Made by a program: the position numbers and the translations under genes. From Thozetella sp. PMI_491 (taxonomy: Eukaryota; Ascomycota; Sordariomycetes; Chaetosphaeriales; Chaetosphaeriaceae), in the NCBI GenBank assembly GCA_021432635.1, contig MU270017.1, positions 1 through 64,000 of the forward strand: a stretch of 64,000 bases of DNA. The letters run 5' to 3'. This document shows positions 10,931 through 22,400 of the stretch, piece by piece. The notes beneath the pieces were generated by a model, which was given only the letters and a program-made list of their open reading frames with translations, was not told where the DNA came from and did not search any database. Position 1 is the first letter of the stretch; each line of letters begins with the position of its first letter.

Positions 10931-13900
10931 ATGGATCGCCAAGGGAAGCGTGCTGCGGGCGGCAAGGGCGCATTCAGCAGCCCTGGCCGGTCCTTTGGTG
11001 TCTTTTCCACCTCGACCACGAAGCTCACCTACCTAACAGAGCCGCCGAACCTTGCCAACATTTCCGATCCCAATGTCGTCGTTTCCTTCAAAAATCTGCT
11101 CAAGAAAGACAGCACCACCAAGACCAAGGCGCTTGAAGACCTCCTATCCTATGTGCAGGGCCTGGACTCGGAGAAGGGCGGGGCGGAAGAAGCTGTCCTG
11201 GAAGCTTGGGTCCAGCTATACCCCCGCCTGTCGGTCGACAACTCCCGTCGTGCCCGCGAGCTATCGCATGCCCTCCAGCTCGAGCTCATGAAGTCCGCTA
11301 AGAAGCGCATGGAGCGGCGTATCCCCTCCATTGTCGGCCCTTGGCTTGCGGGCACGTTCGACAAGGACCGTGTCGTCGCCCGCGCGGCAAGCGACGGGCT
11401 CACCTCATTCTTGAACACGGACGAGAAAATGGCGGCGCTCTGGAGAAAGTGCCAGCAGCAGATCCTCGAGTATGCGACTGAAGCCGTCATCGAGACCCCC
11501 GATACCCTGAGTGACGAACGATCTACCACGAAGGAGGACTCGGAGGCAAAGTATTACAGGGTGATAGGCGGCAGCCTGTCCCTCGTCCTCAATCTCCTAA
11601 AGAGGGGGGATCTGGACAAGATAGAGGAAGACTTGGATAAGTTCTTCAGAGAAGATGCCGTCTGGAGCATGGCAGCAGCTGAGGATTCGTTCGTCCGGAA
11701 AACGGTCTACCAGCTTCTTCAGACCTGCATTGAGGCGCGTCCAGAATCTGTCAGGAGCCAGCTTCCTCGCATCGCCAGGATACTGCTTTCGGACGGGCTA
11801 AAGAGCAACCAGACCGGCTCCGCTATTGACTTCGTGCAGCTTTTGACCAACTTGACCCGCCACTTCCCAGAAGTTTGGGGCACCAAAAAGTCACCACTCG
11901 ATCGGCTGCACAGCTTCGTAGAGAAAGGCTCCCAAGGAAGCAGCTGGCGGTACTGGCAGGCCTTGGACCAGCTTCTCGAAGCTCTCCCACAACGGGACAC
12001 CACGAGCGACTCCGCGGCAAACTTCCTCAAAGCTATGAGAATCGGCTTCTCTAGGCGGGAGGAGCCGAGGGCCAATGCCATGTATGCCACAGCATGTTAC
12101 ATCAATGCCTTCGGCCGCCTCGTAAGCGAGCTTACGCCCAGCGTGAAGTTTGTCGAGGAGAACTTCTACCCCCTCACACGCCAATACCTCCACCCAAGCC
12201 CAGAATATTCGTCCTGGACCGCTGGTGGTCAGCCGAAATTGTTTCGCAAGGGATGGGGCCTCGTGGCTGGGCACTCGGATCCAGAACTCCGAGAGTCCGC
12301 CTCGGAGGAATGGACAAGGCTTGCGAATGCGTTCATCTCGAGAATTACCAACTCTCTCCCGGCCGTCTCTAAAGAATTTGAAAAGTCACAGCAAGCTATC
12401 TTAGCAGAAGGAGACCGCTGGTTCGCCGTGGTAGAAGCGCTACTAGCTCCACCGAGCCACGACGCCGAGACAAACGGCTCAGCGAAGATAGACTTAGCAG
12501 ACATCGTTATTCCGCCCTCACGTCAAGTTCTCCTTAAAGCTCTCGAACTGCTTTCTAGGCGCAACTACAAGCCCTTTGGCGCTGCATCAGTACTACAATC
12601 TGCATTGACAAAATCACCACGTCTGTTCGAGGGTGGGGGGGCCGAGGTCGTCTCGTCCTTCTTCCCGCTAAACGATCCCTCAAAGCTTGCTGAATTGCTT
12701 GCTTCCCCATCTTCACCTTACCTCTTGCAATCTGTGAATGCGATAGGAGTCATCCCGCATCTGTCAGTCAGCTACGAAAGAATATGGGCATCCTTTGTCA
12801 ACACGGCATTGCAACAGGAAGATATTTCCAGCCCGGTCCTCGTCTCCCTCATTTCTTCCAGCTCTGCCACCCCTCTTGCTCACCATCATGAAGCTCTCCA
12901 AGCCTTCCTCTTGAAAGCTTGCTATGCATGCGCTACTGCCGCTTCTGATTCTTGGGGGTTGTTTGAAGCTGTTCTTACTTTCAACTCTCTGACAGAATCG
13001 CAGGGCCAAAAGCTGGCCGCGGACATTGTTGATCATCTCGGCAGTCAAGCCCAAACAACAGGTCTTAGGGCGTTGGAACTCATACTGCGCAAGAAGGCAG
13101 GTCTCTTGTCTCATAACGAGGATCTACACGTTGCAGCCGTGGCAAAACTGCTGGCGCTGACCGAAATCTCGGATACGGCCATCTCCTCCAAGGCGGCCAG
13201 CCTCCGCGCGCTGTTGGACCAACACGCCAACGGCGAGCAGCGACCTCTGTTGGGAATCATACAAGAGAATCTTGAGACAGCCGGGCCATTCTCCTTGGGG
13301 ATCGAAACGCTCGTAGAGCAGGCCAAGGCTGCAGCGACGTCACCCGACTCGCCTCACGAAGATCTGTTCCCCAGCTCTAATGTGTGGATGTCGGATCTGA
13401 GACCCTTCTTACGAGTTTCAGACCCATCGCTCGCTCTGACCAACAGTGTCGGGGGTGCATATTTCCTGGTCAAAGATACCGCAACACCGGGGAAGACCTC
13501 CAATAGAGACAGAGCTGGCCGGTCCATTCCTGCTAGAATGGCCATGTATACATCCAAATTGCTATCTTCTGGGTTTAATCTCACGTCTCTTCCGCCACAG
13601 TTCCAAGTCGAGCTTCTCTGTCTCCTCTACATCACCGTCGAGGTCGCAGCCGACGAGCTGACAATTCCAGGATCTGGAGGGCTCTGGGATGTTTGGAACG
13701 AAAATATCGAGACAGAAGTAGAGGACTTCCTCGCTACAGGCAGGGCGGCCATAAATGAGACGGTGAAGGACGCCAAGGGGTGGAAAGATGGCAGTCTCGC
13801 GCAAGATTCCCTTGCAGAAAGCCTCATTCGCGTTTTGCTTCAGCAAGCTGGGGATTCCAGCGCGCTCGCTTTCTACAGCGCCAAGGCTTTGAGCGACCTG

Positions 13901-15766
13901 CTCCAGGCATTGAACGAGGCCCACGGAATTCCCAATAACTTGGAGAGCCGATTCTCCCAATTGGGAATCACAAAGGCGACCCCTGAGAACGTCTTCGCAG
14001 GGATTGCTTTCATCACCGGCTATGGTGAGGCGCTGGCCTCGTCAGCTTCGGTCACCAAGCTATGCAACAAGCTAGTCAGTGATATTGCGGGCGCATTCCC
14101 TAGCCTGGAGAGCACCCTACGTGTCATGGTTCTTCTCAACGCCTGTATATCCGTTTATGAGAGTGGTGCTGTACCGGTCGAAAACCGCAGACAAGTCTTC
14201 GCCGTCAAGCAAATGACATCTTGGACGGACACGCCAGACGAGATGAGCCCAGGACTAGCGGCTGAGACTTGTAAAGGGCTTCAAAGGATATCCCCCAATG
14301 TCAAGCAGGTATACGGCCCGTACTGGGAGCAGGCGATCGAGTATGCCCTCAGCCTCTGGGGGAAGGCACGCCAGGATCGGCATCAATCACGCCTTGCTTA
14401 CCTTCATTCCTCCATCAAGTTAGTTACAACGCTAGAGACGATGGAGGAACCCAATGACGACCTCGAGGAAGCCCTTGCTTCTCATTCTACAGCTATATCG
14501 GAAGGCTTGCTCGGCCTGCTGAAGCTACCCCGCGAGAACAGCCTTCCATCGAGGATCGTCGATGCCCTTCTCTGCCGCCGCGTGGAGAAGATACCTTTGG
14601 GAGATCTGAAGGACCCATCCGAGCTTTATCCCCTTGTCGCGTCTGACTCCCGGGATATCCAGACTGCCGCATTCGGCCTTCTTCACAAGGCGATCCCGGC
14701 AGCCCAGAGCCAGCTCTCCATCGATGCGTTGTTGGACAAACAACAAGTCCGGCTTCCCGAGGAGCTCTTGTCCCTACTTCTTGACGCCCCGACCCTCGAA
14801 GCTTACCCAGATGAACTCCTCGCGAACTTTCCCACCCCAGTCCGCTGCTATCTTCTCACCTGGCACCTAGTATTCGATGCTCTCGGCTCATCTGTCCCTA
14901 AGGTACGCAGTGACTATGTCGATCAGCTCAAGTCAGAGAACTACGTTGGCCCACTCCTGGAATTTATGTTCGACGTCCTCGGCCATTCAGCAGCGCATCC
15001 TTTGAGTCTTGATAAGGAAGGCTTCACCATTGACAATATCCTGCAATACGACATCAAGCTAGCCGATGCCGAGCCCGAAGAGCGGAACATGCACTGGCTT
15101 CTCACCCACCTGTACTACCTAGTGCTCAAATACCTCCCCGGTCCCTTCAAGTCGTGGTTCCTCGAGCTTCGCTCTAAGCAGACCAAGATCGCGGTTGAAG
15201 TATGGATGCAGAAGTATTTCTCTCCTCTGATCATCAGCGAAGCACTGGACGAGGTGTCGGACTGGACAACGAAGCAGGAACCGCCGGCCGAGGACGAGAA
15301 AGAATTGATTATAAAGGTGAGCAAGGCCGCCAAGGAAGTCACGGCTGGCTATGAGGTGGATGAGGACACAGCTCTGATCGCCATCCGCATCCCGCCTGCT
15401 TATCCTCTCGAGACGGTCACTGTGGTGGGCGTCAACCGGGTTGCCGTCAACGAAAAGAAGTGGCAGAGCTGGCTCATGACAACACAAGGCGTCATCACCT
15501 TCACCAACGGTAGCATCGTGGACGGGCTGGCAGCGTTCCGGCGCAATGTGGTCGGTGCTTTGAAGGGACAGACTGAATGCGCCATCTGCTACTCGATAGT
15601 GTCGAGCGACAAGCGCATGCCGGACAAGAAGTGCGGCACTTGTAAGAACCTCTTCCACCGCACGTGCCTCTACCGTTGGTTCCAGACGAGCAACCAGAAC
15701 ACATGCCCCCTATGCCGAAACCCCATCGACTACCTGGGATCCGATACGAAAGCAAGGAGAGGTTGA
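10931..15766 (+). CDS. rkr1: E3 ubiquitin-protein ligase listerin (Ltn1/Rkr1)
   Basis: The gene is a single exon of 1611 aa, close to the usual listerin length. The family ubiquitinates nascent chains stalled on 60S ribosomal subunits, as part of the ribosome quality control complex with Rqc1, Rqc2 and Cdc48. The N-terminal region (SFGVFSTSTTKLTYLTEPPNLANISDPNVV) matches the conserved start that contacts the 60S-Rqc2 surface. A long HEAT/ARM-like helical body follows. The C-terminus carries the RWD-like segment (about 1400-1530) and a RING-CH type finger beginning CAIC at Cys1550 and ending CPLC just before the stop. The start ATG is immediately followed by this conserved region. Nothing appears broken. 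It is a housekeeping gene with no functional link to its neighbours. Confidence 0.96.
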   Translation: MDRQGKRAAGGKGAFSSPGRSFGVFSTSTTKLTYLTEPPNLANISDPNVVVSFKNLLKKDSTTKTKALEDLLSYVQGLDSEKGGAEEAVLEAWVQLYPRLSVDNSRRARELSHALQLELMKSAKKRMERRIPSIVGPWLAGTFDKDRVVARAASDGLTSFLNTDEKMAALWRKCQQQILEYATEAVIETPDTLSDERSTTKEDSEAKYYRVIGGSLSLVLNLLKRGDLDKIEEDLDKFFREDAVWSMAAAEDSFVRKTVYQLLQTCIEARPESVRSQLPRIARILLSDGLKSNQTGSAIDFVQLLTNLTRHFPEVWGTKKSPLDRLHSFVEKGSQGSSWRYWQALDQLLEALPQRDTTSDSAANFLKAMRIGFSRREEPRANAMYATACYINAFGRLVSELTPSVKFVEENFYPLTRQYLHPSPEYSSWTAGGQPKLFRKGWGLVAGHSDPELRESASEEWTRLANAFISRITNSLPAVSKEFEKSQQAILAEGDRWFAVVEALLAPPSHDAETNGSAKIDLADIVIPPSRQVLLKALELLSRRNYKPFGAASVLQSALTKSPRLFEGGGAEVVSSFFPLNDPSKLAELLASPSSPYLLQSVNAIGVIPHLSVSYERIWASFVNTALQQEDISSPVLVSLISSSSATPLAHHHEALQAFLLKACYACATAASDSWGLFEAVLTFNSLTESQGQKLAADIVDHLGSQAQTTGLRALELILRKKAGLLSHNEDLHVAAVAKLLALTEISDTAISSKAASLRALLDQHANGEQRPLLGIIQENLETAGPFSLGIETLVEQAKAAATSPDSPHEDLFPSSNVWMSDLRPFLRVSDPSLALTNSVGGAYFLVKDTATPGKTSNRDRAGRSIPARMAMYTSKLLSSGFNLTSLPPQFQVELLCLLYITVEVAADELTIPGSGGLWDVWNENIETEVEDFLATGRAAINETVKDAKGWKDGSLAQDSLAESLIRVLLQQAGDSSALAFYSAKALSDLLQALNEAHGIPNNLESRFSQLGITKATPENVFAGIAFITGYGEALASSASVTKLCNKLVSDIAGAFPSLESTLRVMVLLNACISVYESGAVPVENRRQVFAVKQMTSWTDTPDEMSPGLAAETCKGLQRISPNVKQVYGPYWEQAIEYALSLWGKARQDRHQSRLAYLHSSIKLVTTLETMEEPNDDLEEALASHSTAISEGLLGLLKLPRENSLPSRIVDALLCRRVEKIPLGDLKDPSELYPLVASDSRDIQTAAFGLLHKAIPAAQSQLSIDALLDKQQVRLPEELLSLLLDAPTLEAYPDELLANFPTPVRCYLLTWHLVFDALGSSVPKVRSDYVDQLKSENYVGPLLEFMFDVLGHSAAHPLSLDKEGFTIDNILQYDIKLADAEPEERNMHWLLTHLYYLVLKYLPGPFKSWFLELRSKQTKIAVEVWMQKYFSPLIISEALDEVSDWTTKQEPPAEDEKELIIKVSKAAKEVTAGYEVDEDTALIAIRIPPAYPLETVTVVGVNRVAVNEKKWQSWLMTTQGVITFTNGSIVDGLAAFRRNVVGALKGQTECAICYSIVSSDKRMPDKKCGTCKNLFHRTCLYRWFQTSNQNTCPLCRNPIDYLGSDTKARRG

Positions 15767-16073
15767 GAAGCGTAACGTGGCCGTGGGCGGGAGTTGAACA
15801 GTTGCGCATGCCACTGCTTTGCGAGCAACAGCGATAGTGGATGAAAAATGGTACTACGTGTATAGATGACCCAGGTTGGAAACATCCAGCCTAGACTAGA
15901 TTAGCGGTTGGCAAGATTAGACATGCTTGCAAGTGAAAGATAAAAAAAGGTCGCGCCAACGTCGTGTGGGGCTGCCTAGCTGCCTAATGTTGACCCACTT
16001 CGGCGAACTACCTCTCTGCCTTTTAACTTTGTGGCGTTTGTCCATCTCGTCCAATACCAGCCAACGGCACAAG
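15767..16073. other. short tandem intergenic region
   Basis: Spacer between the listerin stop codon and the next plus-strand gene. It should hold the listerin 3' UTR and a short promoter. No other feature seen. Confidence 0.5.
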
Positions 16074-17861
16074 ATGGAGGATTCCATGCCATTCGAGCCA
16101 CGCGAGTTCCATGATACCCCTATACTGCGTTTACCGCCTTCTATCCGGCGTTCAATATATCTTTTCGTAGGGTTGGCTCAATGGTACGACTTCGACCGCA
16201 TATACGACTTGGATGGAAACAACAACAAACTGGACTCGGGTCCAATCCAATTCCATGGCCTGCTTCTTTCTTGCCGGACCATCTACGCTGAGGCATCTGC
16301 TCTTCTATATTCTTCGAATAGATTCGTCATTCGGTACCGACAACGAAGTTCCCTTCTTGCTCTGCGAACTTTGTCGGCCACATCTCTGGCATCTCTGAGA
16401 CATGTCAAAATTGTTCTCAACGAGACCTCTTGTCACCAAAAACAATCCGAGGAAGCATACGGCCATTGTTGTGATGATCCGAACTATGCTCCGGAGTATG
16501 ATCCGTTGTGTGGTTCCTATTACGGTAACAATCTTGAGTATATACACGACCCTCCACTCGAGTTCTCTTGCCCGGCGGCCAAGGCGATGCTGAAGGAATG
16601 GCACTCTACGGTCGACTTCTTGTCCTCTCGTGTTAGACCAAAGCGACTAGAGCTTGCTTTGATTTGCGACGTCAAAACTACAGATGGGGCAGTTCTCAGC
16701 CAGGTAGTGGAGCCAATCTTCACTCTACCGGCTTTAAAGGACCTCCACATTCGCCTTGGAAGAGCGCCAGATAAGCAGCTGCTGCAAGTGGCACAAGATG
16801 CCGTGCTCCGTGCCCGCAGAATTTCTAGAGTCCCAGAACTAGTGACTCCATCTCATAGAGCAGGACCCTACTCGAATTCTTCAGGCAGTCACTTGCTGAA
16901 TCTCCCGCGCGAGGTGCGGCTGTCAATTCTTGAGTATACCGACGTTGTCACGCCCTGGAAAGAGGTCACATGGAGCAGGCAGCATAGCGGCTATCTGGCA
17001 GGCCGAACCCATTGTGTGCTACTAGAATGGAGAGGCATGACATGCCCGCCTGTCGTCCACCACGGCTGCCAGTTCTCCAGATGCTGGAATACTTACCCTC
17101 CTCGGTCTTCCGTCGGATGTTTCTGTCGTCTTCGGCACAGTGCGATTTCGTCCACATGCAAATGCTGGGTTCCGCCTTCTGCGCTGTTTCTCATCTGTCG
17201 CACTCTCTACAAAGACGCCCAGTTCGTCTTCTTCTCCGAAAACCGCTTCGTCGTCCACGATTTTAGATCCCACCCACCCTATGTCACGCCGCCAGGCGTC
17301 TATCCATACAAGTGCTTTGCTGCAACAACGTTCTTGAAAGAGGTCGTTCCCGACAATTGTCTTGGCTACATCCGCTTCTTAGATATAGTCTTCCCCCCCT
17401 TTAGCCATCATGACTGGCCTGAGGATGGAAGTGAAACATTACAAGACTGGTCCGCCTTGGTGAATTGGATGGAAACCGAGATGAATGTCGCAGGTCTCAC
17501 CCTGCGCTTGGTCATGGCGGATATAAGCGAATGGGATACCTCTGAACGCAAACGTATGTCGGACGAACAGGGGAGCAAGATATTGGCAGGATACATGCGC
17601 ATTCTAGGTCCCCTATCTCGGCTAGGTGATCGCGGATTAGCCAGGTTCTACGGAGACTTTGCGTGGCCATGGAGATGGACTGAAGAAACATTTCAAAGAA
17701 TGGTGCGGGACAGGGACTGGCGCTATGTGGAAAGCGAAGAACGGAAGCTAAAGGAACGGGCCGAGAAGTTGGTGATGCGCGAGCGGTATAACCGACTCTA
17801 CTTGGACAGTAGAGAACCCCCAGAAGGTCTTTGGAAGCGTAAGTTTGCTCGAGATGCTTAG
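16074..17861 (+). CDS. protein with two F-box-like/DUF7730-type repeats
   Basis: This single-exon gene encodes 595 aa from the ATG at 16074, which lies in a good CACAAGATGG context. The protein is an internal duplication. Each half opens with an F-box-like helix (ILRLPPSIRRSIYLFVGL near residue 15; LLNLPREVRLSILEYTDVV near 280). About 60-170 residues later comes a conserved block with a Cys-Arg-Thr helix and a NRFV strand (LLLSCRTIYAEAS...NRFVIRY and LFLICRTLYKDAQ...NRFVVHD). The block layout is common in expanded fungal families annotated DUF7730 or F-box. A Cys-rich insert near 365-410 is unusual. A substrate-receptor role in SCF ligases is possible but unproven, since the F-box part is degenerate. 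The C-terminus is a charged helix. Confidence 0.75.
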   Translation: MEDSMPFEPREFHDTPILRLPPSIRRSIYLFVGLAQWYDFDRIYDLDGNNNKLDSGPIQFHGLLLSCRTIYAEASALLYSSNRFVIRYRQRSSLLALRTLSATSLASLRHVKIVLNETSCHQKQSEEAYGHCCDDPNYAPEYDPLCGSYYGNNLEYIHDPPLEFSCPAAKAMLKEWHSTVDFLSSRVRPKRLELALICDVKTTDGAVLSQVVEPIFTLPALKDLHIRLGRAPDKQLLQVAQDAVLRARRISRVPELVTPSHRAGPYSNSSGSHLLNLPREVRLSILEYTDVVTPWKEVTWSRQHSGYLAGRTHCVLLEWRGMTCPPVVHHGCQFSRCWNTYPPRSSVGCFCRLRHSAISSTCKCWVPPSALFLICRTLYKDAQFVFFSENRFVVHDFRSHPPYVTPPGVYPYKCFAATTFLKEVVPDNCLGYIRFLDIVFPPFSHHDWPEDGSETLQDWSALVNWMETEMNVAGLTLRLVMADISEWDTSERKRMSDEQGSKILAGYMRILGPLSRLGDRGLARFYGDFAWPWRWTEETFQRMVRDRDWRYVESEERKLKERAEKLVMRERYNRLYLDSREPPEGLWKRKFARDA

Positions 17862-19466
17862 TGAACTTCTCAGAGCAGTGGGTAATGCTCCTATTTGTTC
17901 TCTTGTCTATCCAGTTAACCTGCTCTGGTTCAAACCGACGCTCTTCTGTTCAACTACGTTTGCTGGCTACTTGTTTCCTGGTATTCTGAACCAAGGCAAT
18001 ATTCCGAGCATATTCCACATCCTACTCAGGCTGTGTCCCTCGGAACCAATAGGGAAGGTTGGATGCGGCCATGCCCACGCTACTTTGGTCACACCGAAGC
18101 GGTAAGCTGCAACTACAGTATGCCACAGACTAGCTCGTTTTTCTTTCCCTGCTTTTCGTTTGCCTCACCAATTGCATCGCTTGCTATCGAGGAGCCTATC
18201 CAGTGTTGAGGTCATAGGTTGGGATTCCTCGACCAACCCTCGGCCTGGGGGATTATCTACTGCACGAAAGTCAAACGACGCGCATTGAGTCGCCACAATG
18301 CCGGTCGCTGCCGTGGGGAAGGGGCGGGATGACGTCCTCTGAAAGAGGCGAATGGTTCTAGTTCCAGGGCCGGCGTCCAACCTAGTGGGGCAAGCGAGGG
18401 CATTGCCCGGCCGGCTGCTTGCCACCCTCACTCCCTGGCAGGGCTGGTTGGTTGGGCAGTTATTTGGAAGAGAGAGTCCTGAGGGGCCGAGGCAAGGTAC
18501 GGCGCCGAAAATAGCGGGGGTTCGCTGATAACGCTGCAGGATCAGTCCCAGTAATCCGGGAAGAGTGGGCGGATGAATTGGGCATGTCCTGCCGGTCGAT
18601 GTAAGACGATTCGCGGGTTTGCTATCGGCGCGGGGCCTGCAGAACCCCAAAGGCGCAACCTGCTGCCGTGCGCTGGCGCGCTTCCGATCGGAGCGTCATC
18701 GGTGCCTATTTCGGAGGCCAGGTCTGCACTTCGCCGTCCACGTCAGACCCCAAGGCCATCCCGCGTGTAGTTACGTACAATGCGGGAGGGCATTGGGACA
18801 GCATGGGCGTGGCTAGACGACAGAGGGAGAGAAGGGGCCGGGGGCCGGCTAGTACTGTCGAGATGCGTTAGGGAAGCATTGGGCTGTGAAACTAACGGAG
18901 TTTGGCCATGACGACTTCGGGAAGAAAAAACCTTTTAGTTCTAGACTCTCTTGGGAGCCCCTTCGAATGTTACAGCGCTAGTCCCGACGCCCGGTATCGT
19001 CTTTATCAAACGCCATGCGCCGATTCCTCTCCGGGTTAAGGCTCGGGCAGCCTGCGCTTGGGAAAGGGGCTCGAAGTCTGGACCCCGGAGTGGCCCCCCA
19101 AAGGGGCCCGGCCGGCCACACCGCCACTGCAGGTGCACGTTTGTCAAATAAGCGTGTGCGAAGTCAAAATCGCACCTAGACGCACGCAGTCACGCGACAA
19201 CCTTCCACGTTGCTGGCATACTACCATACATGCCGCGGTGTGCCAGTCCCATACCGACCTGAGGTGCCCGTGGGGGAGCCACATCTTGAGCTTGTTCGAC
19301 ACCCACTCATAGGCTTGGCTTGGACAGCCCACCTCCATAGCTCCACCCACACTTCCACGGGCAGTCGTTGTATATATATCTGTATATATACGCGGCCACC
19401 CCCCCGTGGGGCCTCCACTACTTCCTCCGCTCTCACGCTACCCATACCACACCTATTCCCGCCAGC
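17862..19466. other. 1.6-kb intergenic region upstream of the A-T-R-R gene
   Basis: No gene is supported. The distal end carries the promoter of the large reductase gene, with a TATA-like run close to its start codon. Remaining open frames are short and lack similarity to known families. Confidence 0.5.
19371..19390 (+). promoter_or_regulatory. TATA-like element before the A-T-R-R gene
   Basis: Two TATATATA-type blocks lie within 20 bp, about 80-95 bp upstream of the ATG at 19467, in otherwise GC-rich DNA. Position and composition fit a core promoter. This is inferred from sequence only. Confidence 0.35.
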
Positions 19467-22400
19467 ATGGGCGTGCTCGACATCACACAGGACCTCGCGG
19501 CCCTCTTCGTCCAGCAGGCCAAGGCTACGCCAGATGCCCTGGCGCTAGAGGATGGTGGTGTCTCGTATACCTACGCGGAGCTCGAGCGCGAGACGGCCGT
19601 AACGGCGGGTCGGCTCCGTGAGTACGGCGTGGGCCGCAACGACCTCGTGGGAGTCCTCCTGGGACGCAGCGCAGACTATGTGATCGCTTGTCTGGCGGCC
19701 CTCCGCGCCGGCGGCGGCTTTCTTGTGCTGGAGCTGGCCTACCCCCCGAGCTTGCTCGCCGACGTCATAGAAGACGCCAAACCCGTCGTCGTTGTCACTC
19801 ACGCGGCGCACACGAAGCAGATCAAAGCAAGCGTCCCGCTCATCGTCCTCGATCAGGATCAGAACGGCGGAGCCAATGGACACGCCAGGGAGCCATCACC
19901 TTTGCCCGCCAACGACGATCTAGAGCGCACTGCTTTCGTCTCCTACTCGTCCGGCACGACGGGCCGGCCAAAGGGCATCGTGAATCCCCACCGTGCCCCG
20001 GTGCTCTCCTACGATCTGCGGTTCGCTGTTAGCGACCTCGAGCCGGGCGACCGCGTGGCCTGCAATGTCTTCTTCGTCTGGGAGATCCTGCGCCCCTTGT
20101 TGCGCGGGGCCACTGTGGTAGCCGTGCCGGACGAGGCAAGCTACGACCCCGTGGCACTCGTCGACTTGCTAGCGTCGCGGCACATCACCGAGACACTCAT
20201 GACGCCAACGCTGCTCGCCACCCTCCTCTCGCGGCACTCTAAGTTAGGCGCCCGGCTGCCCGAGCTCAAGACGCTGTGGCTGAATGGCGAAGTCGTCACC
20301 ACGGATCTTGCGCGGCGGGCACGCAAGGTGCTGCCAAATACGCGCCTCCTCAACTGCTACAGCGCTAGCGAGACGCACGAGATTGCGTGCGGCGATATCG
20401 GCGAGATCCTGGCGGCTCTCGACGAAGGTGCCACGGTGTGCCCGGTCGGACCTTCCCTGGTTCCCAAGCACACCTACATATTGGACGAGAGCGGCGGGCT
20501 GGTGGAGCCGGGAACCAGCGGTGAGCTGTGGATTGGCGGAGATTTGCTCGCCCACGGCTACTTGAACCTTCCGGAAACGACCGAAAAATCTTTCAAGCCC
20601 GACCATTTCGACGGCCGTCCCGGGGCACGCATGTACCAAACCGGCGACCTGGCCCGCATTCTGCCTTCTGGCCTACTCGAGATCACCGGCCGTGTGGGCG
20701 CCATGATCAAGCTTCGAGGATACAGCATCCAGCCGGGCGCGGTGGAGAACACCATCGTCCAGCACATTGGGGTCCGTCAGTGCGCCATTGCGGTTCATGG
20801 CGATGGTCTTGAGCGCCAGCTCGTGGCCTACATGGTGCGAGACCAGGAGGACATCGGCGAGCGGGCGCCACTGGCCATCGACGAGTCTGGTTATAACCCC
20901 GCCGCTCGCAAGGCCCTGGTGGCACACTTGGCACACTACATGATCCCTGCGCTCTGGGTGGAGGTCGAGGAACTACCGAGGCACGAGGTATCCGGGAAGA
21001 TCGATCTCAAGAGCCTCCCGCCGCCGCCGACTCCCAAATCACGGAGCCCGACGCGGAGCCCGACCGCGGCCACTAATAAGCGGGACTCGGGCGAGCAGAT
21101 CACGCCGGACATGATCGCCGAGCTCTGGGCCGCCTCGCTTAACGTCCCCCCTAGTGCCGTGACCGAGGACCTTAACTTCTTCGACCTAGGTGGCCACTCG
21201 TTGTCGCTTGCGGACCTCGCCAACCGGTTGAGCAAGACGTTCGGCTTCCCAGTGCCGCTAGGCCCCCTGGCTGGAAATCCCACCCTTCAAGGACATGTGG
21301 AATTTGTAGCAGCAGCTCGACACGGCCACGTCACGGCCGTCCAGGCTGACCTCCCGGCGGTTCTGCGCGCCGACTCTATCTTGCCGGATGAGATCAAACC
21401 GCCTGCAGATGCCAAACTACTTCCCCTGAAGCAGGCGCAGACTATTCTGCTCACTGGAGTGACCGGTTTCCTCGGTGGTTTCTTGCTGCACGACCTTCTC
21501 CAGAAGACCTCGGCGCAAATCATTTGCCTGGTTCGCTTTAATGATCCTCATAGTGACGACCAAGGTGCGGGTATGTCGCGTGTGCGCAAGAACATGCTTG
21601 ACCTCGGCGTATGGCACGATTCGCTCCTAGACCGCATTGAGGTGCTTCCTGGAAATCTGGGTAGGAAGCGGCTGGGTCTCTCCCAGGACATCTTCGATAG
21701 CCTCGCGTCACGGGTGCAGGTCATTGTGCATGGCGCCGCCACCGTCAACCTGGTCTATCCCTACGCTGCCCTCCGCGATGCTAACGTTGGCGGCACTTGC
21801 GAGATTCTTCGCCTCGCAAGCCAGGCCGGCGCCACTGTGCACCACGTTTCTACCAACGGCGTATTGCCCCCCTCATTGAAAGGCTGGCCCGAGGACGCCA
21901 ACACACTAGTCGAGGATGTTCCAGAAAAGCTCCTTGACGGCTACAGCGAGACTAAGTGGGTGGCGGAACAACTCGTTCTCGAGGCTGGTCGACGAGGCCT
22001 ACCCGTAAGGATCTACCGGCCCGGGACCATCAGTGGCCATAGCAGCTCCGGCTCGACCAACACTTATGATTTGTTAACCGCTGTTATCGTCGAGTCCGTG
22101 CATATCGGGCATTATCCTGAGATCGATGGTTGGCACGCCGAGATGACGCCTGTTGATTTTGTCAGCAACGCCATTCTCACCCTTGCCAATCACACCGGCG
22201 AGGAAGGGCATTCGAATGTCTTTCACATCGGCGACCCGGCCCCGGTCTCGGCTCGTGACCTCTTCGCCTCGCTTGAGGGTCTCGGTTATGCGACCAAGCC
22301 GCTGCCCTGGGACGAGTGGATGGCTTTGTGGTCTAAGGAGCGTGGCTCGAGCCGGCGTGGCGGCGAGTCCTTCACAGCTGAGATTCTGCGCGGCAGCACG

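Noticed and set aside
18165-18650. 161-codon open frame on the minus strand upstream of the A-T-R-R gene
   Set aside because: Pro/Arg/Thr-rich chance frame without any domain or splice evidence.
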